NCBI GenBank assembly: GCA_900546435.1
Contig: URCQ01000024.1
Coordinates: 1-34,106, forward strand
Direction of reading: 5' to 3'
Origin: an uncultured Pseudobutyrivibrio sp.
Lineage (GTDB): Bacteria > Bacillota > Clostridia > Lachnospirales > Lachnospiraceae
Length of the DNA stretch: 34,106 nt
Below the pieces are notes generated by a model, which saw only the letters and a list, made by a program, of their open reading frames with translations, made no database searches and was not told the DNA's origin. This document shows, in pieces, positions 7,627 to 15,252 of this stretch (the stretch's first letter is position 1; each line of letters opens with the position of its first letter). The translations under genes and the position numbers were made by a program.

Positions 7627-8076
7627 TCAAGTTTTTTCCCCGTATTTTTCCTTCAACCTATATTCATCAAGTTCAATCATCAGCTCCACATATGCTTCTC
7701 TAAGTTCCCTTGGTGACATGGTTCTGGCAAATCCCATATACTTATCATATTTCTTTGCTCTGCGTTCCTCTTCCTCTGATGCATATATTGTCTTTTCATT
7801 TTTAAAGCGATCTGCCTCAGACTCATCAAGACAAAGTGAAACAGCTACAATATGTTTGCATATGATTTTCTTTCCATTTGCCAAAGGACAATCGCAGGTG
7901 GACTTTCGCGGATGCTCCATATCAACATGAACATGATAATTCCCATCTCCACTACCTCCTACTATACCTTCGCAGCTTCCATCTTCATTAACAGTATACG
8001 AAAGAACTTTATTCTGTTTATAATATTCCATACCACGCCATACAGACTTACTGCTGGCAATATCAATCAATCCCAT
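7627..8076 (-). CDS. SWIM zinc-finger domain protein
   Basis: A 149-residue protein with the SWIM zinc-finger pattern C-x-C-x(n)-C-x-H (CDCPLANGKKIICKH, about residues 60-75). The rest is a charged helical tail. SWIM domains bind nucleic acid or protein partners and often occur in helicase-associated or recombination-related proteins. This short stand-alone form has no catalytic domain that I can see. A strong CGGAGG binding site fixes the ATG at 8076. The flanking DNA upstream is decayed accessory sequence. Confidence 0.75.
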   Translation of the reverse strand: MGLIDIASSKSVWRGMEYYKQNKVLSYTVNEDGSCEGIVGGSGDGNYHVHVDMEHPRKSTCDCPLANGKKIICKHIVAVSLCLDESEADRFKNEKTIYASEEEERRAKKYDKYMGFARTMSPRELREAYVELMIELDEYRLKEKYGEKT

Positions 8077-8187
8077 AAAGTGCCTCCGTAAATTATTCTT
8101 TCTGTATCGGTCACCCTATCAGTCACCCCAACGGTCACCTTCTTTGTTTTATGAACAACTCTCACGGTTTTTACTAATTATCATCCG

Positions 8188-8488
8188 CTAAGCGATATCT
8201 GTTGTCTTAGATAATCCATTTTCTTTCAAATACTTTCTAATCAACTGATAATTCTCTTCTGTTTTTCTATGTTTATTTTGTTCGCTTGTTTTGTTCGCTT
8301 GTTTTGTTCGCTTGTTTCTTAAATTCAAGCGATAAACGAGTCCTGTCAGGATTATAACTTTCTTCCACCACAGGCATTGGCCAACCTTCATTCTCCCAAA
8401 CTTGATAAATATCTGGAATACCACTGCCGGCTCTTTCACCAATCCCAATCATATTAAACATCTTCATCAAAGTTTTATTTCTCTATAA
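8188..8488 (-). pseudogene. Remnant of an AlbA_2/AAA_4-type ATP-binding regulator, frameshifted
   Basis: One minus-strand frame reads RNKTLMKMFNMIGIGERAGSG and continues to LEFKKQANKTSEQN. This closely resembles the ATPase/GHKL-like C-terminal part of divergent AAA_4 (RecG-like) proteins. It then stops, while a second frame continues with ENYQLIRKYLKENGLSKTTDIA, the expected start of the winged helix, and stops too. The shift falls in a 13-bp tandem repeat (8281-8319): taking out one unit restores a continuous frame. The N-terminal half and the end of the winged helix are missing, so the gene is broken regardless. A third frame at about 8094-8140 reads KVTVGVTDRVTDTE, which may be a further decayed piece. 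Confidence 0.7.
8281..8319 (+). repeat. 13-bp tandem repeat, three copies
   Basis: TTCGCTTGTTTTG is repeated at 8281-8293 and 8294-8306, with a third copy differing in its last two bases at 8307-8319. Half a degenerate copy precedes it. The unit length is not a multiple of three, so copy-number change alters the reading frame. Confidence 0.9.
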
Positions 8489-8590
8489 TCCAGAAAATAC
8501 TCTGGGAATTCTCTGACAATATGGTATTCTTCGTCGAACGATATTCTCAGCTCCTTTTCTCCATATATATAATCGAGTTGTTAATACTTA
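8480..8590 (-). other. Unrecognised coding-like remnant
   Basis: Between the ATPase remnant and the ArsC-like gene the minus strand holds a 37-codon open stretch. It has no start codon and includes KELRISFDEEYHIVREF, then a stop at about 8465. It looks like the decayed C-terminus of some protein that I do not recognise. No regulatory element is evident here. Confidence 0.3.
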
Positions 8591-8941
8591 TCAATTCAAT
8601 TTTTCATTCCATTCTGCTTCCTTAAAACCAACAAGAACAGTATCTCCATTTACGACAAGTGGACGCTTTGCCAACATTCCATTTGTAGCAAGTAACTGTA
8701 ATTGTTCCTCTTCACTCATTGCAGGAAGCTTGTCCTTAAGCTGCATTTCTTTATAAAGAAGTCCACTGGTATTAAAAAACTTTTTAAGCGGAAGTCCGCT
8801 CTTTCCATACCATTCCTTTAATTCGTCATACGTAGGATTCACTTCTACAATATGACGCTCAGTATATTTAATATTATGCTCATCAAGCCATTTTTTTGCC
8901 TTTTGACAGGTTGAACATTTGGGGTAACATATAAATAACAT
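8591..8941 (-). CDS. ArsC/Spx-family thioredoxin-fold protein (arsenate reductase-like)
   Basis: A 116-residue protein with an N-terminal CxxC (YPKCSTCQKAKKWL, about residues 8-11) and the C-terminal KRPLVV motif with NG before it. These are typical of the ArsC/YffB/Spx family. The second cysteine of CxxC and the lack of an ars operon argue against a dedicated arsenate detoxification role; such stand-alone members are usually annotated only as arsenate reductase family proteins. GGAG precedes the ATG. A 29-codon coding-like tail without a start (ending EEYGIEDDLD at about 8957) lies between it and rlmD and may be another remnant. Confidence 0.82.
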   Translation of the reverse strand: MLFICYPKCSTCQKAKKWLDEHNIKYTERHIVEVNPTYDELKEWYGKSGLPLKKFFNTSGLLYKEMQLKDKLPAMSEEEQLQLLATNGMLAKRPLVVNGDTVLVGFKEAEWNEKLN

Positions 8942-9047
8942 TTCTTCATCTCCAATCTAATCCAAGTCATCTTCAATACCATATTCTTCAAGCAAATCTG
9001 CCCTTCTATTTCCAACATATTCCTTTGAATCATTTTCAGTAGCATTA

Positions 9048-10250
9048 TTAATTGTGTACTTTACTAAGCAGACAAACACTCTCCACATGTCCAGTCAACG
9101 GGAACATATCATATGGGCGTATCGTCTCCACCCGATATGTTCTACAAAACCATTTCAAATCTCTTGCCAATGTCTCTGGGTTGCACGAAACATAAACCAC
9201 ACGCTCTGGAGCAAGAGAGATCACTGCATCTACAAATTCTTTTGTACTTCCTGCACGCGGCGGATCCATCAGAACCACATCAAAATGTTCCTTATTGGCT
9301 GCCGCTTTGCAAATATATTCTGTGGCATCCTCACAGACAAACCGTATATTTCTTGCCTGGTTGGTCTTTGCATTGGTAATGGCATCACGCACGGCATCCC
9401 GATTCAACTCCACGCCAACCACTTCTTTCGCATCACGGGATGCAATCATTCCAATGGTTCCCGTTCCGCAATAGGCATCTAGTACACGTTCTTTTCCACT
9501 GAGACCCGCTAGAGAAATTGCACCCTGATACAGATGTTTTGTCTGTATTGGATTTACCTGATAAAAGGACTTTGCAGAAATACGGAAACGCATGCCCAAA
9601 AGTTCATCCACAATATACCCCTTACCATACAAGACTTTCTCCTGATCTCCAAGCACCATACTTGTATTACGCCCATTGATATTTAAAACAACGGTCGTAA
9701 TCTCCGGGTGCATCTGGCGTAAAGCCTTAACAAAGTTATTTTTGGACGGAAGAATCGGTGATGCAATAACCAGAACCACCATGACCTCTCCCGTCGCGTG
9801 TGCATGACGTACCAATACATGACGCAAAAGCCCATATCCTGTATCCTCATTGTATGGCTTAATCTTAAAGGAACGCAGTAGTCCCCGGATATCACGGATG
9901 ATTGCCGTCGACTGCTTGTCCTCTAAAAGGCAGGACTCAATATCCACGACACGGTGACTGTCCTTTTCATAAGTTCCACAAATGACCTGCCCGTTTTTCT
10001 TCTGCGCATACACCGCATGCACTTTATTTCGATAATAATATGGATACGACATACCAACGATTGGCTCGACCTTGCCAAATTCCCGCAGTAATTTGGTTAC
10101 ACGTTTTTCCTTTTTTTGTAATTGTTCCTCATATGGTATGCCGCTATACTCACAACCACCACATTTCTTATGGTAAGAGCACTCCTGACACTCTCCCGTC
10201 TCTTGCCTTTGCATTTTTTTGTTATAACCTGCCTGTTTTTTCTCTGCCAT
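9048..10250 (-). CDS. 23S rRNA (uracil-5-)-methyltransferase, RlmD/RumA type
   Basis: A 400-residue SAM-dependent m5U methyltransferase. It has the [4Fe-4S] ligands (C24, C30, C33 and a later Cys in DIESCLLED), SAM motif I (DAYCGTGTIG), a DPPRAG motif, and the catalytic cysteine in YVSCNPETL near the C-terminus. The N-terminal TRAM RNA-binding domain usual for RlmD (proteins of about 450 residues) is absent, which is also seen in other Firmicute members. Whether it acts on 23S rRNA U747/U1939 or on tRNA cannot be decided here. The start at 10250 has only a weak purine stretch upstream; a later ATG at residue 13 is possible. Confidence 0.88.
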   Translation of the reverse strand: MAEKKQAGYNKKMQRQETGECQECSYHKKCGGCEYSGIPYEEQLQKKEKRVTKLLREFGKVEPIVGMSYPYYYRNKVHAVYAQKKNGQVICGTYEKDSHRVVDIESCLLEDKQSTAIIRDIRGLLRSFKIKPYNEDTGYGLLRHVLVRHAHATGEVMVVLVIASPILPSKNNFVKALRQMHPEITTVVLNINGRNTSMVLGDQEKVLYGKGYIVDELLGMRFRISAKSFYQVNPIQTKHLYQGAISLAGLSGKERVLDAYCGTGTIGMIASRDAKEVVGVELNRDAVRDAITNAKTNQARNIRFVCEDATEYICKAAANKEHFDVVLMDPPRAGSTKEFVDAVISLAPERVVYVSCNPETLARDLKWFCRTYRVETIRPYDMFPLTGHVESVCLLSKVHN

Positions 10251-10326
10251 CTCTTTACCCCGCGATCCATTGTCCCAGCAATGCTGCCAGAACCTCTTCT
10301 CTCATTCCAAGATTTTATACCCTAAC

Positions 10327-10335
10327 AGTATAGCA
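10327..10335 (-). promoter_or_regulatory. Extended -10 promoter candidate for the methyltransferase gene
   Basis: TGCTATACT on the minus strand is an extended -10 element about 75 bases before the start codon. No convincing -35 is present, which extended -10 promoters do not strictly need. Confidence 0.4.
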
Positions 10336-10373
10336 TATGCCAGAGTCGATCTGCTGTTTTTCTTTCATATCTT

Positions 10374-11342
10374 TTATCCTACCTGCTGTTCCATCGTTTC
10401 CTCCACCCAGGGCACACGTGCTGACAGCACGACCGCGGATGCGCTCTCCACATTTTCCTCATTATCATCAAAAAAGATATGCGCCCCAAATGCCTCCAAG
10501 ATCTGGCTTTTATCCATACCTCCCATAAAAAATGCTTCATCAATCCGAATCCCCCACGCCCGAAGTGTACGGATGACACGTTCATGTGCAGGTGCACTTC
10601 TTGCAGTAACGAGCGCGGTTCGGATAACGGGCACACGATGTCTCTCCTCCGGTAATCCCACACGCCATGTTGCACATTCGATTGCTGTATTCTTCTGTAG
10701 CGTGGAAATCAATTGCAGTACATGTGCAAACGGTCCCGGCTTCAAAGGAATCTCAGCCAATTCTTTCTCCTGTTCACAAAAAGCTTCTACCCCTTGTTCG
10801 CGAAAGGTACGCTCTGCTTCTCCAGAAAAAAGTACAGCATCTCCATCAAAGGCAATTCGAATTTCGAGGTTGTTGTCTAGCTCTCCCTTTTGAAAAACAG
10901 GTTTCTGTTCTGTCGCAGCAGGCAGCAAAACACCAGCTGCTATTCCAGCGCGCAATGCCTCTCTGACATCCTTCGCATTAAAAGAAAGATATAAATCCAC
11001 ACCATATGCCTGTAGATACGGTGCAATCCCTCCACCACTTGTAAGTGCAGCCCGCATGATATCCAGCTCGTAATATTCGATGGAATGAAAGATGCGAAGC
11101 GCAGCATCTGCACTGTTCTTGGACATGATGACAACCTCAATCTGTCGCTCCCGGCTATGCTGGTTCAACGCCAAAAAAGACTGGATCAACGCAAAAGCTG
11201 CTCCCGGTGCTAAAACATCTTTCTCATGTGCGATCTGATAATCCACATAAGCCTCAACTCCTTGATTTTCAAAGATGGCATTTTCCACTTCCAAATCAAA
11301 CAGTGCACGACTGGAAATTCCTATCGTAAAACATTCTTGCAT
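10374..11342 (-). CDS. 5'-nucleotidase, cN-I family
   Basis: A 322-residue protein similar to the cytosolic 5'-nucleotidase I family. It begins with FTIGISSRALFDLE and has the LTSGGGIAPYL and YLSFNAKDVREAL segments, followed by a C-terminal HAD-like half with IFFDDNEENV. The enzymes remove phosphate from nucleoside monophosphates, especially AMP, in the cytoplasm. The ATG at 11340-11342 is preferred over one six codons upstream because AAAGGGGTG is placed correctly before it. It precedes rlmD by about 120 bases with a separate promoter candidate between them. Confidence 0.85.
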   Translation of the reverse strand: MQECFTIGISSRALFDLEVENAIFENQGVEAYVDYQIAHEKDVLAPGAAFALIQSFLALNQHSRERQIEVVIMSKNSADAALRIFHSIEYYELDIMRAALTSGGGIAPYLQAYGVDLYLSFNAKDVREALRAGIAAGVLLPAATEQKPVFQKGELDNNLEIRIAFDGDAVLFSGEAERTFREQGVEAFCEQEKELAEIPLKPGPFAHVLQLISTLQKNTAIECATWRVGLPEERHRVPVIRTALVTARSAPAHERVIRTLRAWGIRIDEAFFMGGMDKSQILEAFGAHIFFDDNEENVESASAVVLSARVPWVEETMEQQVG

Positions 11343-11362
11343 AAAAAACACCCCTTTCACTA

Positions 11363-11398
11363 GATATCATGCCAAAGCTTTCCTTCGGTAATGACATC
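11363..11398 (-). other. Long hairpin in the 5' leader of the nucleotidase gene
   Basis: The minus strand forms an 8-bp outer stem (GATGTCAT with ATGATATC, one G-U) and, past a small internal loop, a 6-bp inner stem (CCGAAG with CTTTGG). The structure ends 20 bases before the nucleotidase start. There is no T-tract, so it is not a simple terminator. It may stabilise the transcript or mark the processed 3' end of the CoA-transferase message. Confidence 0.5.
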
Positions 11399-11427
11399 CT
11401 AGCAAAAGAGGTGTCCCATTAATGTCT

Positions 11428-12768
11428 CTATTTGTTGCTACGTCTCCAAATATGCATTTTATCTGCTTCTTCAATCAACCAATCTCTAAAGTCAGGATGT
11501 GCAATGGAAATAATCTTTTCTGTTCTTTCCCAGGCAGAAAGACCCTTTAAGCAAACCTTACCATATTCTGTTACAAGGTAATGCGTATTTGCTCTTGTGT
11601 CTGTAATAATAGATCCCTGCGCCAATGTAGGCTGGATGCGGGATTCTACTGTACCGTCCTTCCTTGTAAAGGTGGAAGAACAACATACGATACTCTTTCC
11701 GCCCTTTGACAAGTATGCTCCTAATACGAAGTCCAGCTGACCGCCTGCACCACTGATGTGTTTTGTTCCAGCAGACTCTGCATTGATCTGGCCAAACAAG
11801 TCAAAGTCAACGGCATTGTTGATGGAAATAAAATTATCTAATTGTGCAATCGTTCTCACATCATTTGTATAATCTACCGGTGCACTCATCAGTTCCGGAT
11901 TTTCATCCAGATAATCGTACATTTTTTTCGTTCCTGCTCCAAACGCATATGTCTGACGGAAACGATCAATATTTTTCTTAGCGCCATTGATCTTGCCAGC
12001 GCGGGCAATATCAACAAATGCGTCTACATACATTTCCGTATGTACACCTAAATCTTTCAAATCTGATTCTGCAATCAAAGAACCTACAGCATTTGGCATT
12101 CCACCAATACCCAGCTGCAGACAAGCGCCATTTGGAATTTCGTCTACGATTAATTTTGCGACCGCTTTATCCACATCTGTGGCAGCACCACCGCCACCAA
12201 GTTCTCCAATGGCAGGATTGTTACCCTCTACAATCGCATCTACCTGAGAAATGTGGATACCTTCTTCTTTTCCACCAAGACAGCGTGGCATATTTTCATT
12301 AACCTCTACAATAATATGCTTTGCAGTCTCACAAACTGCCATCAAATGAGAGGCATTTGGTCCAAAGTTAAAGTAGCCATGCTTATCCATTGGTGCTACT
12401 ACAAACATTGCCACATCATCCGGATGAATACTCTCTCTGTAATAACGTGGTAATTCCGAATAACGGATTGGTGAATAATATGCACATCCACGGGCAATCA
12501 GTTTTCTCTCTAATCCACCCATATGCCATGAATTCCAGCAAAAATGCTCCCCAGCATCTTCTCTCTCAAAAATAGCAAGTGGCTTTAATAAAATACCACC
12601 GCGTACCTTAACATCACGTAATTCGTCCGTACGTCTTGCCAACGCCTGATCCAATACGTCCGGTGTCCCCGTACACCAGCCATAATCTACCCAGTCTCCT
12701 GACTGTACTACTTTAACAGCTTCATCTGCCGTCACCAATTTACTCTGGTATTCCTGCGAAAAACCCAT
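11428..12768 (-). CDS. but: Butyryl-CoA:acetate CoA-transferase
   Basis: A 446-residue family I CoA-transferase. It moves CoA from butyryl-CoA to acetate, giving butyrate and acetyl-CoA in the last step of butyrate fermentation. The sequence matches what I recall of the Roseburia/Eubacterium rectale-type enzyme nearly throughout, including EHFCWNSWHM (74-83), QLGIGGMPNAVGS (218-230), the catalytic glutamate E245 in GVHTEM, and GAGGQLDFVLGAYLS. The relatives are 4-hydroxybutyrate and propionyl CoA-transferases, which diverge more in these motifs. It is a single-gene unit with a GAGGAGGG binding site; the rest of the butyrate pathway is not in the window. Confidence 0.93.
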   Translation of the reverse strand: MGFSQEYQSKLVTADEAVKVVQSGDWVDYGWCTGTPDVLDQALARRTDELRDVKVRGGILLKPLAIFEREDAGEHFCWNSWHMGGLERKLIARGCAYYSPIRYSELPRYYRESIHPDDVAMFVVAPMDKHGYFNFGPNASHLMAVCETAKHIIVEVNENMPRCLGGKEEGIHISQVDAIVEGNNPAIGELGGGGAATDVDKAVAKLIVDEIPNGACLQLGIGGMPNAVGSLIAESDLKDLGVHTEMYVDAFVDIARAGKINGAKKNIDRFRQTYAFGAGTKKMYDYLDENPELMSAPVDYTNDVRTIAQLDNFISINNAVDFDLFGQINAESAGTKHISGAGGQLDFVLGAYLSKGGKSIVCCSSTFTRKDGTVESRIQPTLAQGSIITDTRANTHYLVTEYGKVCLKGLSAWERTEKIISIAHPDFRDWLIEEADKMHIWRRSNK

Positions 12769-12797
12769 TTCTTTCCCTCCTCACAAGATTGTTAAAT

Positions 12798-12826
12798 TTT
12801 TACCATACTTGTATACTACCACGATA
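12798..12826 (-). promoter_or_regulatory. Weak promoter candidate for but
   Basis: On the minus strand TTGTAA, 17 bases and TAGTAT lie in the 105-base gap upstream of the gene. The boxes are each four of six to consensus, so the call is tentative; positions are approximate. Confidence 0.3.
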
Positions 12827-12851
12827 CACCACGAATTACAATATTTATGTA

Positions 12852-12893
12852 TAAGAAAAGGCACCGGATTATCTTATATTTCTCCCAGTGCCT
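12852..12893 (-). terminator. Terminator overlapping the end of the glycosyltransferase gene
   Basis: Nine paired bases (AGGCACTGG at 12885-12893 with CCGGTGCCT at 12859-12867, one G-U) are followed by TTTTCTT on the minus strand. The upstream arm lies within the last codons of the glycosyltransferase. Confidence 0.75.
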
Positions 12894-13917
12894 GCCTCGC
12901 CTGCAATAGAGCTTCCATGAAATAATCCCGCTCATCCTCTGAAAGTTCCTGCCCCAGCACAGCCTCATAGGAAGTAACAAGCATTTGCAGAGCATACTCT
13001 CCCCCCGCATTTACATCCAGGATTGCCTCCGCTTCATAAACGGCATTGTAGAACCAGAGCGATGCCTCTTTCGCATCCATCTTCTCCAGATAAAATTCTC
13101 CTAGTTCTACGCACACCTCACTACTTGGCGTTCCCGCCATTTCCTTCAATGCAACTTTAAAAAATGCCAATTCATTTCCTGCCATGCGATATGCCCGAAG
13201 TAAAATAGCCGCTGCATATGCATGTTGATCCGGGTCACTTTCTGTTTCATAAATACCAGAAAAGTACGGACATGCCTCCAAAAGATCCGCCGCATCTCCT
13301 GTCTTGTAAAGTTCCATCGCATACATACGAAGCAACTTATCGGAAAGCCTGCCATCTCTTATAAGTGCCTTTTGAAAAATGGAAAAATCCCGCTTGCTAT
13401 GTAGATTCTGTGGCATATGCGTAATCACAATATCACTGTCAAAAACGACCGGATCCAGACGAACGGTCTCATGTACGGAATCAATCCATGTGAAACTTCG
13501 TTCCCGTTTAAACAGTTTTGGCCGATATTCTTTTTCTGCATTTAATACCGTATTGTATTCCGTAACCGTGTGATACAGCATCTGCACAATCTCAACTTCC
13601 GGTAAAAGAACCTGCTTTAACTGTCGAAAAGCCTCCCTATTTTCTTCATCTAATACTTCATCTGCATCCGGCACATAAATATAATCTTTCGTTGCCTTAG
13701 AAAAAGAAAAATTACGCGCTGCCGCAAAATCATCCTGCCAGGCAAAATCATATACCTGGTCTGTATAGCGTGATGCGATTTCTTTGGTCGCATCACTCGA
13801 GCCCGTATCTACGATAATCATCTCATCCACAAGATCTGCGACGGAATCCAGACACCTTGCCAGCACTTTTTCTTCATTTTTTACGATCATGCACAAACTG
13901 ATTGTTGTATCCTGCAT
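12874..13917 (-). CDS. Family 2 glycosyltransferase with C-terminal helical repeats
   Basis: A 347-residue protein. Residues 1-90 form a GT-A fold core: ISLCMIVKNEEKVLARCLDS, VDTGSSD, and the metal-binding PDADE. The second half, from about residue 190, is helical and TPR-like (LLRMYAMELYKTGDAADLL). This combination is known from SunS-like and related glycosyltransferases that transfer sugars to peptides or cell-surface acceptors. There is no precursor peptide nearby, so an S-glycocin role is not supported. AGGAG precedes the ATG. It lies 60 bases after the aminotransferase gene and could be co-transcribed with it. Confidence 0.85.
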   Translation of the reverse strand: MQDTTISLCMIVKNEEKVLARCLDSVADLVDEMIIVDTGSSDATKEIASRYTDQVYDFAWQDDFAAARNFSFSKATKDYIYVPDADEVLDEENREAFRQLKQVLLPEVEIVQMLYHTVTEYNTVLNAEKEYRPKLFKRERSFTWIDSVHETVRLDPVVFDSDIVITHMPQNLHSKRDFSIFQKALIRDGRLSDKLLRMYAMELYKTGDAADLLEACPYFSGIYETESDPDQHAYAAAILLRAYRMAGNELAFFKVALKEMAGTPSSEVCVELGEFYLEKMDAKEASLWFYNAVYEAEAILDVNAGGEYALQMLVTSYEAVLGQELSEDERDYFMEALLQARQALGEI

Positions 13918-13977
13918 CTGTTGCTCCTATCTATGCCTATCCACCATAAACCATATGCTATGCTTGCCAGACTCCTT

Positions 13978-15171
13978 CTAACGATCCGGGTATTGCTCCT
14001 CTACAAATCTGCGCAATACCGGAATGCTTCTCTTGACCTTTTCCGTATCAATGCAGTATGCCATGCGGAAATACCCCGGCAAGCCAAAATTATCAGAAGG
14101 CACCAAAATCAAATCATATTCCTTCGCTTTCTGGCAGAAAATATTTGCATCTTCCTCCAGTGCCTTTGGAAAAATATAAAAGGTACCGCCCGGACGGACC
14201 ACGGAAAATCCCAGTTCTACCAAAGCATCATACAAAAGATTCATATTTGTCTCATAAACAGATAAATCACTCGTCTTGTCAATAACACGTGCCACAGCCA
14301 GCTGCACGGAAGACGAAGGGCAATTATGACCTGTTCCACGGCTGATTTGTGCCATCATTGGTACCAGCAAATCTGCATCGACCGCCTTTGGATTGACGGC
14401 AACATACCCGATACGTTCTCCCGGCAGACTCAGGCTTTTTGAAAACGAATAACAACTAAGCGTATTGTCATAATACTTACTCGGATATGGTATCTCTTTT
14501 CCATCAAATACGATTTCGCGATACGGTTCATCACTAATCAGGAAAATCTCATGACCAAACTCTTTTTCTTTTGCCCGCAACAACTTTGCTAGTCTCTCGA
14601 TTGTTTCCTCAGAATAAACAACACCTGACGGATTGTTTGGGGTATTGATCAATACTGCCATCACATCTGGCGTAAGCATTTGTTCCAACGCCTCAAAGTG
14701 AATTTGAAAATCACTTGTATGCGCAGGCACAACCGATAATTTTGCACCGGTGCCTTCTACATACGGCATGTATTCCGGGAAAAATGGCGCAAATGTAAGC
14801 ACCGTATCTCCTGGTTTTGTCACAGCTCGCAGCGCATGCGCCAAGGCTCCCGCAGCTCCCGTGGTCATAAAAATATGCTCCATGTCATAGCACATACCGA
14901 AACGTCGATTTAAGCTTTCTGCCACTGCCCGCCTTACCGATGGAATGGTTGTAGATGGACTGTAGCCATGCAATTCCATTGGATTCATCATCTGATGCAT
15001 CTCAATGACTGCCTTGGTATAATCCTCGGCACAAGGCACACTGGGATTGCCCAGACTATAGTCAAAGACATTGTCATACCCAATCTCCTCTCCCCTTTTT
15101 GTCGCGTATTCACTCAATTCACGGATAATGGATTTGCCGCCCAACATTGCCTTGTAAATTTCGTTTATCAT
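13978..15171 (-). CDS. PLP-dependent aminotransferase, class I/II
   Basis: A 397-residue fold-type I aminotransferase. It shows SLGNPSVP near the N-terminus, NTPNNPSG, SDEPYREIVFDG, the PLP-lysine motif YSFSKSLSLPGERIGY, and a C-terminal arginine region (YFRMAYC) that binds the substrate carboxylate. It belongs to the aspartate/alanine aminotransferase-like group and moves amino groups between an amino acid and a 2-oxo acid. The exact substrate is not readable. It lies just downstream of the copA terminator, and no clear promoter is visible in the short gap. Confidence 0.88.
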   Translation of the reverse strand: MINEIYKAMLGGKSIIRELSEYATKRGEEIGYDNVFDYSLGNPSVPCAEDYTKAVIEMHQMMNPMELHGYSPSTTIPSVRRAVAESLNRRFGMCYDMEHIFMTTGAAGALAHALRAVTKPGDTVLTFAPFFPEYMPYVEGTGAKLSVVPAHTSDFQIHFEALEQMLTPDVMAVLINTPNNPSGVVYSEETIERLAKLLRAKEKEFGHEIFLISDEPYREIVFDGKEIPYPSKYYDNTLSCYSFSKSLSLPGERIGYVAVNPKAVDADLLVPMMAQISRGTGHNCPSSSVQLAVARVIDKTSDLSVYETNMNLLYDALVELGFSVVRPGGTFYIFPKALEEDANIFCQKAKEYDLILVPSDNFGLPGYFRMAYCIDTEKVKRSIPVLRRFVEEQYPDR

Positions 15172-15213
15172 CTTTTACATCTTTCCTTTCCCACTTGTCT
15201 GCTATCAATCTTA

Positions 15214-15252
15214 AGAAAAAAACCGCAGTCTGTTCAGACTGCGGCATTTTTT
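15214..15252 (-). terminator. Terminator of the csoR-copA operon
   Basis: A perfect 10-bp stem (CCGCAGTCTG at 15223-15232 with CAGACTGCGG at 15235-15244), a 2-base loop and a run of seven T on the minus strand. T-rich sequence on the other side makes it potentially bidirectional. Confidence 0.9.

Noticed and set aside
8281..8319. CRISPR-like array
   Set aside because: Units are 13 bp, directly adjacent and without spacers; it is a simple tandem repeat in a pseudogene.
8591..8941. Arsenic resistance gene
   Set aside because: No arsR, arsB or acr3 is nearby and the family is broad, so only family-level naming is supported.
8077..9047. Antiphage defence island
   Set aside because: The ATPase-like piece is broken and the SWIM and ArsC-like genes are common elsewhere; no recognised defence pair is intact.
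10255..10305. 16-codon ORF (MREEVLAALLGQWIAG) ending four bases before the rlmD start
   Set aside because: It could be a leader peptide, but it has no good ribosome binding site and nothing else supports it.
12874..13917. S-linked glycocin locus around the SunS-like glycosyltransferase
   Set aside because: No precursor peptide, peptidase-transporter or thiol oxidase gene lies nearby.
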